In this document: positions 1 through 8,436 of the stretch, piece after piece
Position numbering within the stretch: position 1 is the stretch's first letter
How the letters are laid out: the number at the start of each line of letters is the position of its first letter
Origin: Terribacillus saccharophilus
GTDB lineage: Bacteria > Bacillota > Bacilli > Bacillales > Amphibacillaceae
Direction of reading: 5' to 3'
Length of the DNA stretch: 64,000 bases
Assembly: GCA_900110015.1 (NCBI GenBank)
Contig: FOCD01000002.1
Coordinates: forward strand, 558,001 to 622,000
Made by a program: the position numbers and the translations under genes
The notes under the pieces: generated by a model
What the model was told of the DNA's origin: nothing
What the model saw: the letters and a program-made list of their open reading frames with translations, nothing else
The model's database searches: none

Positions 1-1
1 A

Positions 2-496
2 TATGAAGCAGCCCGAAAGCATGGTATCAAACGTATCGTTTTTGCTAGCAGTAATCACGCTGTCGGTTTCCAACCTATCAATCAATCGATTGGACCTGAT
101 GCACCTCATTTGCCTGATACGTTCTACGGTTCGAGTAAGGCATTCGGCGAAAATCTAGCAAATATGTATTACAAAAAACATGATATTGAAACAGCTAGCC
201 TGCGAATCGGCAGCTATTTGGAGAAGCCCACTGAACATCGCAACCTGAACACATGGATCAGTGTCCGGGATATGAATCAACTGATCGTCTGTTCTCTGGA
301 AGCTGAGCAAATCGGTACAAGTGTCTATTATGGTGTGTCTTCTCTGCATAATGATTATTTTGATAATCGGGACGCTGCCAAAATCGGTTATGATCCGGAG
401 GACAACCCTGAGGATTACCGAGAAGAAATTGAAAATGTAAAGATGGAAAACGTGACCGATTATATCGGTGGTATGTTTACCAATTTCGGAAGATGA
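2..496 (+). CDS. Uronate dehydrogenase-like NAD-dependent epimerase/dehydratase (5' truncated by window)
   Basis: The reading frame is open from base 2, so the N-terminal NAD-binding Rossmann part lies outside the window. The visible 164 residues carry FASSNHAVGF followed by YGSSK, the Tyr-x-x-x-Lys catalytic pair of extended short-chain dehydrogenases, and then LRIGS and TWIS segments. Together these resemble uronate dehydrogenases, which oxidise galacturonate or glucuronate to aldarolactones. The family assignment is firm; the substrate is inferred from these local motifs only. A strong hairpin terminator follows the stop codon directly, so this is the last gene of its unit. An internal TTG at 110 is not a credible start because the homologous sequence continues upstream of it. 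Confidence 0.75.
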   Translation, partial: YEAARKHGIKRIVFASSNHAVGFQPINQSIGPDAPHLPDTFYGSSKAFGENLANMYYKKHDIETASLRIGSYLEKPTEHRNLNTWISVRDMNQLIVCSLEAEQIGTSVYYGVSSLHNDYFDNRDAAKIGYDPEDNPEDYREEIENVKMENVTDYIGGMFTNFGR

Positions 497-499
497 GTT

Positions 500-537
500 G
501 AACTATCCTGGCAGTCTGTCAGGATAGTTCTTTTTTT
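500..537 (+). terminator. Rho-independent terminator of the epimerase gene
   Basis: An 11-bp perfect stem (GAACTATCCTG with CAGGATAGTTC) around a short loop is followed by a run of seven T. It begins four bases after the TGA stop. Confidence 0.9.
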
Positions 538-611
538 ACTGGATAAAGGAATCTTGTAACTTACAACGAATTCATACAAGGGCAAAATAAACAATAGATA
601 GGATGTTGAAG

Positions 612-1040
612 ATGGTACAAGGAATCAATTCTTATATTGTTACAAATGGCAATGGACAAGAAGCAGTCAAATTATATGAGGATGCTTTGGGAGCTCAAGT
701 TCTAGATCTAAAAACTTTTGGCGAGATGCCGGAGGACCCTAACCATCCAGTACCAGCAGAAGCGAAAGATCATGTTTTACACGCGCATCTAAAAGTAGGT
801 AATAATGATTTGATGTTATCTGATACATTTCCTGGTCAGCCTTTCGAGCTCGGCGATCAAGTAGGAATTGCTGTTATGACCAGCACTCCCGAGGAAACGA
901 AGGATGTGTTTGAAAAGCTATCAGTTGGTGGTCAAGTGATTATGGAGCTGCAGCAGACTTTTTGGAGTGCTTTATACGGACAGGTTAAAGATAGATTTGG
1001 AGTAACCTGGCAGGTTAACACGCAATCTGAACACAACTAA
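612..1040 (+). CDS. PhnB-like VOC (glyoxalase fold) family protein
   Basis: A 142-residue cytoplasmic protein beginning MVQGINSYIVTNGNGQEAVKLYEDALGAQV, which has the N-terminal pattern of PhnB/3-demethylubiquinone-methyltransferase-like VOC proteins (a beta-alpha-beta module, then FGEMPEDPNHPV and the H-LKVGNNDLMLSD strand). Members of this group are mostly of unknown function; PhnB itself is not needed for phosphonate use. I prefer ATG 612 because AGGA at 600-603 then sits nine bases upstream; an in-frame ATG at 603 overlaps that site. It is a single-gene unit ending at a shared terminator, convergent with yhaP. The phosphonate transporter in this window is about 14 kb away, so no functional link is implied. 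Confidence 0.8.
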   Translation: MVQGINSYIVTNGNGQEAVKLYEDALGAQVLDLKTFGEMPEDPNHPVPAEAKDHVLHAHLKVGNNDLMLSDTFPGQPFELGDQVGIAVMTSTPEETKDVFEKLSVGGQVIMELQQTFWSALYGQVKDRFGVTWQVNTQSEHN

Positions 1041-1065
1041 ACATAACGCTAATCTCCAATACAAA

Positions 1066-1100
1066 GAAGGCTGTCGGGACTATTCCCGACAGCCTTTTTA
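1066..1100. terminator. Bidirectional terminator between VOC gene and yhaP
   Basis: A 13-bp perfect stem (AAGGCTGTCGGGA with TCCCGACAGCCTT) around a CTAT loop, with T-rich flanks on both strands, lies between the two convergent stop codons. Confidence 0.85.
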
Positions 1101-1122
1101 ATTGTAAACTCACCTAAAGATA

Positions 1123-2382
1123 TTACTTGCTCTTGTTCTTTATATTTCCAGACAGTTTCATTGCTTCCTTCAGCTGATTGAATGAACCGCCCTTGCCATA
1201 CATCAAGACACCGCCGCGATACACTTTTGCTGCAAACCATGCAATGAGCAGAATTGCTGCTACAAGGATGGCGATTGATAGTGCTATTTCCCAAGCGGGT
1301 ACTCCCAGCATACCGATTCGGAGGAACATAATCATCGGTGTAAAGAATGGGATGTAAGATGCAATCACAATGATAGACGAATCGGGTGAGCTAAGTCCGT
1401 ATATGGATAGGAAGAAGGCACCCATCACTAAGAAAATAACCGGACTTACAAGCTGCTGGACATCCTCCATCCTGCTTACCACCGAACCAAGCCCCGCACA
1501 AATAGTTGCATATAAGAAATAGCCTAAAATAAAGAAGATCAAGGCAAACGTTAATGTAACTGGTGAAGCATTAGCTATTCCAATAAAATCGAAGAATCCT
1601 CCACCTAGTTCATCACCACGTATTTTGACCATAACATACACAGCAGCTGTAATTAATGCAACCTGAGTAAGTCCCATCATTCCAATTGCAAGGATCTTAG
1701 CGAACATTTGACCGACCGGAGAGGAGCTGGAGATTAAAATCTCCATTACTCTAGATGATTTTTCATTGGTAATATCCGTTGCAATCATCATACCGTAAAT
1801 AATGACACTCATATAAAGCGCGAAAACTAATATATAAACAAGTCCATATGATCCCGCCAGCTCTTCTTCTGTCTTTGCTTCTTCATCAAGCGCTTGCCGC
1901 TCGAAAGATACCGGTGTATAAATATCCTGAATGGTCGCTTCGTCCACACCCGCTTGCGACGCAGCCTGAGCTACTTTGATTTGCTGCAGCTGTGCTTCCA
2001 TATCATCGCTGGTGCTGTTTGTCAGCTGCATACCGTAAAAGACGGCCTGCGGCAGGTTTTGCTCTGACTGACTCAATACAAGCAGACCTTCAAACTCTTC
2101 ATTTTCAACAGCTTGCTTTGCTTCTTCTTCATTGCCATCGAATAATACAGGCTGATAGTCTTCAGCACCACTGCTTAATAATTCGTAAAGCTGTTCGTTT
2201 TCTGTTTCATCAATCACTGCCACCACTGGGTCTTCGCTGTCACCTGTAAAGCGTTCAATAATATCCGGTATATAAAAGATTCCGCAAATGATAAGTAAAA
2301 AGATCGCACTAGAAATGATATAACCTTTTGTTTTCACACGAGATAAATAAGTATGTGAAAATACAATCCAAAACTTACGCAT
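1123..2382 (-). CDS. yhaP: ABC-2 type exporter permease, YhaP-like
   Basis: A 419-residue membrane subunit of a two-gene ABC exporter. One N-terminal membrane segment (about residues 15-40) is followed by a large extracytoplasmic loop (about 45-185, rich in E/Q and D) and five or six more membrane segments (about 190-400). This is the ABC-2/NatB-type layout. The ATG at 2382 has AGGTG six bases upstream and fits better than the in-frame GTG at 2391; the resulting length is that of B. subtilis YhaP. It overlaps the end of the ATPase gene by 8 bp, so the two are translationally coupled. The substrate is unknown: NatAB relatives export sodium, and this cannot be read from the sequence. Confidence 0.85.
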   Translation of the reverse strand: MRKFWIVFSHTYLSRVKTKGYIISSAIFLLIICGIFYIPDIIERFTGDSEDPVVAVIDETENEQLYELLSSGAEDYQPVLFDGNEEEAKQAVENEEFEGLLVLSQSEQNLPQAVFYGMQLTNSTSDDMEAQLQQIKVAQAASQAGVDEATIQDIYTPVSFERQALDEEAKTEEELAGSYGLVYILVFALYMSVIIYGMMIATDITNEKSSRVMEILISSSSPVGQMFAKILAIGMMGLTQVALITAAVYVMVKIRGDELGGGFFDFIGIANASPVTLTFALIFFILGYFLYATICAGLGSVVSRMEDVQQLVSPVIFLVMGAFFLSIYGLSSPDSSIIVIASYIPFFTPMIMFLRIGMLGVPAWEIALSIAILVAAILLIAWFAAKVYRGGVLMYGKGGSFNQLKEAMKLSGNIKNKSK

Positions 2383-3271
2383 ATGCTTCACCTGCCTTCT
2401 CGATAAAGATGTCGTTCAATGTGGGTTCTTCCACTTCAAACTTACTGACAAATCCTTTTTCGGTTAGCAGTTTCCACACAACAGGAGCATCCTCAGAAGA
2501 AGCGATTTGGAGTTTACATCCCTGCTGTGTCTCCTGGTACTTTACAACACCTGGTGTTTCTTTCAAGAAGGTCAGATCATAATCTGCTGATATCGTTATA
2601 TTCTTTTTTCGGAAAGAGCGCTTTATCTCTGTTAAATCCCCCTCCACCACTGGCCTGCCATGCTTCATGATGCAAAGGAAGCGGCATAGTTCTTCTACGT
2701 GCTCCATGCGGTGGGAAGAGAAAATGATGCTCGTTCCAGCTTGTTTTAAATCAATAACGGCTTTTTTCAGCATTTCCACATTAACCGGATCCAGGCCAGA
2801 AAATGGTTCATCCAGTATCAACAGCCTGGGATTATGCAAAACAGCAGATATGAACTGTATTTTTTGCTGATTCCCCTTGGATAGCTCTTCCACTTTTTTA
2901 TTTTCGTATTCTGTTATATTGAACCGTTCAAGCCAATCTTTCAGTGCTTTGACACTGTCCGCCTTCGCCATGCCTCTAAGCTTGGCAAGATATACGAGCT
3001 GATCCTTTACAGTAAGCTTCGGATAAAGGCCGCGCTCCTCTGGAAGATATCCTATCTCATTACTTTGTGCATATGTAATCTTTTTTCCCTGCCAGAATAT
3101 CTCCCCTTCCGTATTTTCTAATAGATTAAGAATCATTCGGAACGTTGTCGTTTTACCAGCTCCGTTAGCACCTAAGAACCCAAAAATCTCACCCTCAGGT
3201 ATCGACAGAGTCAGCTGATCTACAGCAGTATGCTTGCCAAATTTTTTGGTCACATCATTTAATTGAAGCAC
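2375..3271 (-). CDS. yhaQ: ABC exporter ATP-binding protein, YhaQ-like
   Basis: Nucleotide-binding subunit for the YhaP permease. It carries Walker A GANGAGKTT (about residue 36), the signature LSKGNQQKIQ (about 135), Walker B LLILDEPFSGLDP, and the switch histidine in SSHRMEHVEE. The last 80 residues form an accessory domain typical of the NatA/YhaQ group. The open frame begins at 3280, but the AAAGG site touches that ATG; the fourth codon, GTG at 3271, is nine bases from it and begins LQLNDVTKKFG, giving 298 residues. Transcription begins upstream in 3272-3412, and yhaQ-yhaP form a two-gene operon. Role as an ABC exporter ATPase is sure; the substrate is not. Confidence 0.85.
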   Translation of the reverse strand: MLQLNDVTKKFGKHTAVDQLTLSIPEGEIFGFLGANGAGKTTTFRMILNLLENTEGEIFWQGKKITYAQSNEIGYLPEERGLYPKLTVKDQLVYLAKLRGMAKADSVKALKDWLERFNITEYENKKVEELSKGNQQKIQFISAVLHNPRLLILDEPFSGLDPVNVEMLKKAVIDLKQAGTSIIFSSHRMEHVEELCRFLCIMKHGRPVVEGDLTEIKRSFRKKNITISADYDLTFLKETPGVVKYQETQQGCKLQIASSEDAPVVWKLLTEKGFVSKFEVEEPTLNDIFIEKAGEAYA

Positions 3272-3412
3272 CAGCACCATCCTTTCACTTTTCTCTTACC
3301 AATTGTACGGATAAATGTTGGATATGTTTCATTTTCACTCAAGATTGAACCAAACCTTAATAATCTCTCAACAGTCTATTAGAAGCTTTTGAATCCGTTA
3401 ATTCTAGAAGAA

Positions 3413-3447
3413 TAGAAAAAAGAGTGCAAAGTTCCTCGCACTCTTTT
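3413..3447 (-). terminator. Terminator of the trp operon
   Basis: On the minus strand AAAAGAGTGC pairs with GCACTCTTTT and runs into a six-T tract, 23 bases past the trpA stop codon. Confidence 0.85.
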
Positions 3448-3469
3448 CTTATTTCATTCAGTCTGCCTA

Positions 3470-4246
3470 CTATTGCTTCCTCGACATAATCAAGTCCTTC
3501 ACTTGCTGTCTGTCTCCTTGATGCAAAGCATCGACAATCTTACTTCCGACCACCACTCCATCACAATACTGGCTTAGTTCCTTTACATGCTCTGGTGTAG
3601 AAACTCCAAATCCGGCCAGCACAGGGGCCTTGCTTATTTCTTTCAACTCCTGCAGATGCGTGCCCAGCTGATCGACGAAGGTTGCTCGCTCCCCAGTTGT
3701 ACCTGCAACTGTAACAGCATAAAGAAAACCTTCAGCACGCTCAGCGAGTGCCCGGATTCTTTCAGGGGTACTTGTCAAAGCGACCAAACGGATCAGCGCT
3801 ATTTCGTACTTCTTAAGGGCTTCGACAACCAACCCTTCCTCTTCAAGCGGGAGATCAGGCAGAATAAGACCGGATATTCCTGCCGCTGCACATGCAGAAG
3901 CGAAGGCTTCTACCCCATAGGCGAAGACTGGATTCAAATAAGTCATAATAACAAGCGGCACATTGCGGCTTGCTCTTTCTTTTGCAACCTCATCCAGCAC
4001 TGCTTGAACAGTCGTGCCAGCTTCCAATGCGCGAATGCCAGCTGCTTGGATAGTTGGACCGTCCGCAACTGGATCTGAAAAAGGCAGCCCCAGCTCGATT
4101 GCCGTTGCACCGCTGTCCGCTAGAAAACGAATTCGTTCATTCAAGCTTTCCAAGCCGCCATCACCTGCCATTATATATGGTACGAAAGCTTTCTCCCCAG
4201 CTTCAGATACTGTTTGAAATGCATTATCCAGCATCGCCTTACTCAT
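3470..4246 (-). CDS. trpA: Tryptophan synthase alpha subunit
   Basis: Cleaves indole-3-glycerol phosphate to indole and glyceraldehyde-3-phosphate and passes the indole to TrpB through the alpha2-beta2 tunnel. The 258-residue TIM barrel shows the family signature [18 protein letters not shown] (about residues 40-57, including the catalytic Asp), [10 protein letters not shown], and [10 protein letters not shown] near the phosphate site. I place the start at ATG 4246, preceded by AGGAGGGG six bases upstream, rather than at an earlier in-frame ATG at 4267 inside trpB. The start overlaps the trpB stop by 8 bp. It is the last gene of trpEGDCFBA and is followed by a terminator. Confidence 0.97.
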   Translation of the reverse strand: MSKAMLDNAFQTVSEAGEKAFVPYIMAGDGGLESLNERIRFLADSGATAIELGLPFSDPVADGPTIQAAGIRALEAGTTVQAVLDEVAKERASRNVPLVIMTYLNPVFAYGVEAFASACAAAGISGLILPDLPLEEEGLVVEALKKYEIALIRLVALTSTPERIRALAERAEGFLYAVTVAGTTGERATFVDQLGTHLQELKEISKAPVLAGFGVSTPEHVKELSQYCDGVVVGSKIVDALHQGDRQQVKDLIMSRKQ

Positions 4247-5453
4247 CGGAATCCCCTCCTGTTTCATGTGCTTCTCTAATTGTGTTTACATCTTTATCAC
4301 CGCGTCCAGATAAACAAACAACCAGCACATCTTCTTTGTCCATCACTGGTGCTAATCTTTTGCAGTATGCTACTGCGTGCGCGCTTTCCAGAGCGGGTAT
4401 GATTCCTTCTGTTCTTGAAAGAAGACGTACAGCCTCCAACGCTTCTTCATCGGTAACGGCATCATACGCTACTCGTCCAGCATCTTTTAAATAGCTATGC
4501 TCTGGACCAACACCTGGGTAATCCAATCCGGCTGAAATCGAATGAGCCTCCTGTACCTGACCATCATTATTTTGCAGCAGATAAGACAATGATCCATGTA
4601 ATATTCCAGCTTTCCCTTCGGTAAGAGACGCTGCATGCTTACCTGTTGGCAAACCCATACCTCCAGCTTCCACGCCATACATTTTCACATCACGATCATC
4701 AACGAACGGGTAGAACATGCCGATTGCGTTACTCCCGCCGCCGACACAAGCAACAATTGCTTCCGGTAGCTTGCCTTCTGCCTCAATAATTTGCTTACGG
4801 GTTTCATCACCGATGATCCGCTGGAAATCTCGGACGATTTGCGGGAATGGATGCGGACCTGCAGCTGTACCGAAGATATAATGCGTATCTTCTACATTCG
4901 CCGTCCAGTAACGCATTGCTTCGTTTACTGCATCCTTCAAGGTACCGTTACCTTGATCGACTGAAACGACCTGCGCGCCCAATAGCTCCATCCGATAAAC
5001 ATTCAATGCCTGCCTTCTGACATCTTCTTTTCCCATAAAGATGATGCATTCCAATCCAAGCAATGCACTGACTGTTGCAGTAGCCACCCCATGCTGGCCG
5101 GCGCCTGTTTCGGCTACAACCTTTTTCTTGCCCATTCGCTGCGTCAATAACGCTTGCCCGATTGTGTTGTTGATTTTATGCGCACCTGTATGGTTAAGGT
5201 CTTCTCGTTTCAAATATATCTTAGGTCCGCCTAAATAAGCAGATAAACGTTCTGCATAATAAAGCGGAGTCTCTCGTCCTACATACTGTTTCAAATAATA
5301 GCGCATTTCTTCTTGGAATGCAGGATCCTCTTTTGCTTCTTTGAATGCTTTTTCTAGTTCCAAGATGGCTGGCATCAATGTTTCAGGTACGAAACGCCCG
5401 CCAAAGTTTCCGTAGTGTCCAGTTTCTGTTGGATATATTGCCATGTCTTTCAC
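4239..5453 (-). CDS. trpB: Tryptophan synthase beta subunit
   Basis: PLP-dependent beta chain that condenses indole with serine to make tryptophan. The 404-residue protein has the [17 protein letters not shown]-terminus, the PLP lysine in [21 protein letters not shown] (about residue 90), [12 protein letters not shown] and the phosphate-binding [10 protein letters not shown] loop (about 235). The start is uncertain by three codons: GTG 5453 overlaps the trpF stop as GTGA, and ATG 5444 (MAIYP) is also possible. I keep GTG because such overlaps couple neighbouring trp genes here. All residues expected for catalysis are present. Confidence 0.97.
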   Translation of the reverse strand: MKDMAIYPTETGHYGNFGGRFVPETLMPAILELEKAFKEAKEDPAFQEEMRYYLKQYVGRETPLYYAERLSAYLGGPKIYLKREDLNHTGAHKINNTIGQALLTQRMGKKKVVAETGAGQHGVATATVSALLGLECIIFMGKEDVRRQALNVYRMELLGAQVVSVDQGNGTLKDAVNEAMRYWTANVEDTHYIFGTAAGPHPFPQIVRDFQRIIGDETRKQIIEAEGKLPEAIVACVGGGSNAIGMFYPFVDDRDVKMYGVEAGGMGLPTGKHAASLTEGKAGILHGSLSYLLQNNDGQVQEAHSISAGLDYPGVGPEHSYLKDAGRVAYDAVTDEEALEAVRLLSRTEGIIPALESAHAVAYCKRLAPVMDKEDVLVVCLSGRGDKDVNTIREAHETGGDSDE

Positions 5454-6058
5454 TGTCCTCTCTTTGCCGCTGTAATGAACTGATTTATTTTAATGGGATC
5501 CTTTTTTCTGTCTGTCTCTACTCCGCTGCTCACATCGACACCGACAGGGCTAACTTCTTCAATTGCTTGCTGTACATTTCCGCTATGCAAACCACCTGCA
5601 AGAAAGAGCTTTTCCCTCGGAATTGTTTCTGAGTTTGCCAGTGACCAGTCAAATGCTGTGCCGTTGCCTCCCCTATACGCTTCTGCTGGACTATCCAACA
5701 GATAGTATTCACATGCGTAATCAGCGAGTTGCTTTAGGTCATTCTCTGAAGCTACCGAGAAGGCCTTAATAACAGGCTTGCTGATAGATTTAATGTAGTC
5801 TGGTGTTTCATCGCCATGCAGCTGAATGTAATCTAGTCCAGCAGTCTCGGCTATGTCCAGCAAACTCTCGATTGGCTCGTTGACAAACACGCCTACTTTC
5901 TTTACTTGAGCCGGTAGCTTCTTTCCGATGTCGGCTGCTTGCTCAGGTGATACCTTCCGTCTGCTGTCCGCAAAAACAAATCCGATCATATCAGCTCCTG
6001 CATCCACTGCCATCTGCCCAGCCTCTGCCGACTGAATTCCGCAAATCTTAACGATCAT
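5450..6058 (-). CDS. trpF: Phosphoribosylanthranilate isomerase
   Basis: Converts phosphoribosylanthranilate to carboxyphenylamino-deoxyribulose phosphate in tryptophan synthesis. This 202-residue single-domain TIM barrel begins MIVKICGI, where the Cys is the catalytic residue of the family, and keeps [18 protein letters not shown], the YIQLHGDE strand with the general-acid region, and [14 protein letters not shown] plus GVDVSSGVE at the phosphate site. The start ATG overlaps the trpC stop as ATGA, and its own stop TGA overlaps the trpB GTG start. It is separate from trpC, as usual in Bacillales and unlike the enteric fusion. Confidence 0.97.
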   Translation of the reverse strand: MIVKICGIQSAEAGQMAVDAGADMIGFVFADSRRKVSPEQAADIGKKLPAQVKKVGVFVNEPIESLLDIAETAGLDYIQLHGDETPDYIKSISKPVIKAFSVASENDLKQLADYACEYYLLDSPAEAYRGGNGTAFDWSLANSETIPREKLFLAGGLHSGNVQQAIEEVSPVGVDVSSGVETDRKKDPIKINQFITAAKRGQ

Positions 6059-6837
6059 GACTGCTCCGCTCCTACCGGGACCTGGAGTGTTTCCAACACT
6101 GCTCCTACATCGGGAGCTCGCATGAGCGTTTCACCGACAAGGATCCCCCTTGCCCCTGCTTTTGCTAAACGTGACGCATCAGCTGGTACCGTAATGCCAC
6201 TTTCGCTGATGACAAGCGTTGCGGAGGTATCAATGATTTCTATTAATCGTTCCGTTACACCTAAATCCACCTCAAAAGTCTTAAGATTCCGATTATTGAT
6301 TCCAATGATATTCGCACCAAGTTCTTGTGCTTGTTTTAATTCTTCTTCATTGTGAACCTCTACTAGTACATCCATCTCTTTGGATTTTGCATATTGATAG
6401 AGAGTGTGCAATCGATCTTTTTCCAAAGCCGCAACAATCAATAAGATCACATCAGCACCATAATCAGCAGCTCTATCGATTTGAATTTCATCTAAGATAA
6501 AATCTTTATTTAATATCGGTATCTCTACTGCCTCCCTGACAGCTGCCAAATCATCCATCGTACCTTTGAAGAAGGGCGTGTCAGTCAGAACTGAAATAGC
6601 ACCAGCTCCTGCTGATTCATAGATATTTGCTTGATTTGCAGGCACAACATCGGGATTGATCATTCCTTTGGAAGGAGAGGCACGTTTGATCTCCGCAATA
6701 ACCTGCATCTGTTTCTGTTGCTGAAATCGTTCATATAAAGATATTGGCTTACGCTGTGCTGTTGTCGCCCGATATGTTTGTTTCAGTGTAGCAATTTCCG
6801 TCCGCTTCTCTTCTAATATCCTTGCTAAGAATGTCAT
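6055..6837 (-). CDS. trpC: Indole-3-glycerol phosphate synthase
   Basis: Closes the indole ring of tryptophan from carboxyphenylamino-deoxyribulose phosphate. The 260-residue TIM barrel has IAEIKRASPSKG (about residues 48-59, catalytic Lys and phosphate-binding Ser), ILNKDFILDEIQI with the second catalytic Lys, NNRNLKTFEVD and ISESGI, all in family order. The start overlaps the trpD stop by the four bases ATGA, and the stop overlaps trpF in the same way. Nothing in the protein is unusual. Confidence 0.97.
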   Translation of the reverse strand: MTFLARILEEKRTEIATLKQTYRATTAQRKPISLYERFQQQKQMQVIAEIKRASPSKGMINPDVVPANQANIYESAGAGAISVLTDTPFFKGTMDDLAAVREAVEIPILNKDFILDEIQIDRAADYGADVILLIVAALEKDRLHTLYQYAKSKEMDVLVEVHNEEELKQAQELGANIIGINNRNLKTFEVDLGVTERLIEIIDTSATLVISESGITVPADASRLAKAGARGILVGETLMRAPDVGAVLETLQVPVGAEQS

Positions 6838-7853
6838 GATGTCACTTCCCTTTGTTTATAATCGATCAAGTATTGCAGTTTCTGTCTAGCTGCTCCGCTA
6901 TCAATACTTTCCTTAGCAAGCTTGATGCCTTCCTGAATAGAAGCCGCTTTTCCATTTGCAAATATACCCAGTCCTGCATTTAATACAACAGTGTCTCGAT
7001 GAACCCCGTTCTCCCCATTTAACACACGCAGCAGAATGTCCGCATTCTCGGCTGCATCACCGCCCTTGATTGCTTCGAGTGGATAAACCGGCAGGCCGAC
7101 CTCTTCCGGATGAAGAGTGAAGGCTGTCTGCTTGCCATCCTCTAGGAGGACAAGGTGGTTCTCTCCTGCAAGGGATGCTTCATCCATGTAACCTGCGCCA
7201 TTAACGACAATCGCCCTCTTGCGTCCCAATTTATGGAGTGCTTCAGCCATCATCTCGAGCATATCGCGTCTATAGATACCAAGCAGTTGGGAGTCAAGCT
7301 GAACTGGATTCGTCAATGGTCCAATCAAATTGAAAATGGTTGGGATACGAAGCACTTTACGCAGCTGCATTACTTGCTTCAGACCAGGATGAACATGAGG
7401 TGCAAACAAAAAGGCAATACCATTCTCCTCAAGTAAATGCGTCATCTCAACTGCTGGCAGATACAAGGGGATTCCCAGATTCTCCAGCACATCCGCACTG
7501 CCTGTTCTGCTGGATACACTTCGATTACCATGCTTGGCAATCGTAATACCTGCTCCAGCAATGACAAAAGCTGCTGTCGTACTGATGTTGAAGCTTTGCG
7601 ACCCATCTCCTCCTGTACCGCAGTTATCCATCACACTTGCTGCCTGGAGAGGGATTGTCTGGGCTTTTTCGCGAATTGCGGCCACCATACCTGCAACTTC
7701 ATCTGCTGTTTCCCCGCGTGTTTGCAGCATCGAAAGAAACGCACCTGCCACAGCATCCGGCATACTGCCCTCCAGCAATTCCCTGGATGCCTGCAACGCC
7801 TCTGAATAAGTCAAAGCCTGCGTATTTGTAAGCTTAGCCAATAATGGTTCCAT
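6834..7853 (-). CDS. trpD: Anthranilate phosphoribosyltransferase
   Basis: Transfers phosphoribose from PRPP to anthranilate. The 339-residue protein has the helical N-terminal dimer domain (about 1-70) and then the glycine-rich PRPP loop DNCGTGGDGSQSFNISTT (about 80-97), KHGNRSVSSRTGSADVLE and the LIGPLTNP loop. AAGGGG lies six bases before ATG 7853. It overlaps trpG by 20 bp upstream and trpC by 4 bp downstream, so translation is coupled. It is not fused to TrpG, unlike in enteric bacteria. Confidence 0.97.
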   Translation of the reverse strand: MEPLLAKLTNTQALTYSEALQASRELLEGSMPDAVAGAFLSMLQTRGETADEVAGMVAAIREKAQTIPLQAASVMDNCGTGGDGSQSFNISTTAAFVIAGAGITIAKHGNRSVSSRTGSADVLENLGIPLYLPAVEMTHLLEENGIAFLFAPHVHPGLKQVMQLRKVLRIPTIFNLIGPLTNPVQLDSQLLGIYRRDMLEMMAEALHKLGRKRAIVVNGAGYMDEASLAGENHLVLLEDGKQTAFTLHPEEVGLPVYPLEAIKGGDAAENADILLRVLNGENGVHRDTVVLNAGLGIFANGKAASIQEGIKLAKESIDSGAARQKLQYLIDYKQREVTS

Positions 7854-8436
7854 GACTTTCCCCTTCTTTCATGGTTTGAATATAATGCTTCACGATCTCC
7901 TTACCAGCTTCTGTCCCAATCGATTCCGGATGGAACTGCAGTCCGTAAACTGAGTACTGGATATGCTGAACAGCCATGATTTCCTCATCATCTTCTGAAT
8001 ACGCGGTAACTTCCAATTCATTCGGCACACTGCGTTTATCAATGACAAGAGAATGATAGCGCATGATCGGCAGATCCTTTATGATTCCTTTGATTACCGG
8101 TTCTCCCTCATAACGAAGTGTCGATGTCTTTCCATGCTTGATTTGTCCCGCTCGGATAATATCTGCTCCAAAAGCTGTACCGATTGCCTGGTGACCGAGA
8201 CAGATGCCAAGTATCGGAATTTTGCCAGCAAAGTGACGGATTGCCTCGACACATATCCCTGCATCTTCCGGTCTGCCTGGTCCAGGGGATACGATGATTG
8301 CCTCTGGATTCATTGCTTCAATATCCTGGATAGAGATGGCGTCATTGCGGACAACCTCGACTTCTTCTCCAAGCTCCGCTGTATATTGGAACAGATTATA
8401 AGTAAAAGAATCATAATTATCGATCAGCAGAATCAT
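7834..8436 (-). CDS. trpG: Anthranilate synthase glutamine amidotransferase subunit
   Basis: Class I glutamine amidotransferase that supplies ammonia to TrpE. The 200-residue protein shows MILLIDNYDSFTYNLFQY, the oxyanion region SPGPGRPEDAG, the nucleophile Cys in ILGICLGHQAIG (about residue 79) and the catalytic His-x-Glu in LQFHPESIGTEAG (about 170). It sits inside the trp operon, overlapping trpE by 20 bp and trpD by 20 bp. In B. subtilis the equivalent subunit is the amphibolic PabA encoded in the folate operon, so a dedicated trpG here is a difference from that model. Whether a second pabA exists elsewhere cannot be seen. Confidence 0.95.
   Translation of the reverse strand: MILLIDNYDSFTYNLFQYTAELGEEVEVVRNDAISIQDIEAMNPEAIIVSPGPGRPEDAGICVEAIRHFAGKIPILGICLGHQAIGTAFGADIIRAGQIKHGKTSTLRYEGEPVIKGIIKDLPIMRYHSLVIDKRSVPNELEVTAYSEDDEEIMAVQHIQYSVYGLQFHPESIGTEAGKEIVKHYIQTMKEGESHGTIIG

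Noticed and set aside
603-1040. PhnB-like gene as part of the phosphonate system
   Set aside because: It is about 14 kb from phnDCE, in its own unit, and PhnB-type proteins are not required for phosphonate uptake.
3587-4494. Long plus-strand open frames opposite trpA and trpB
   Set aside because: They are antisense shadows of strongly conserved genes, without ribosome sites or recognisable protein features.
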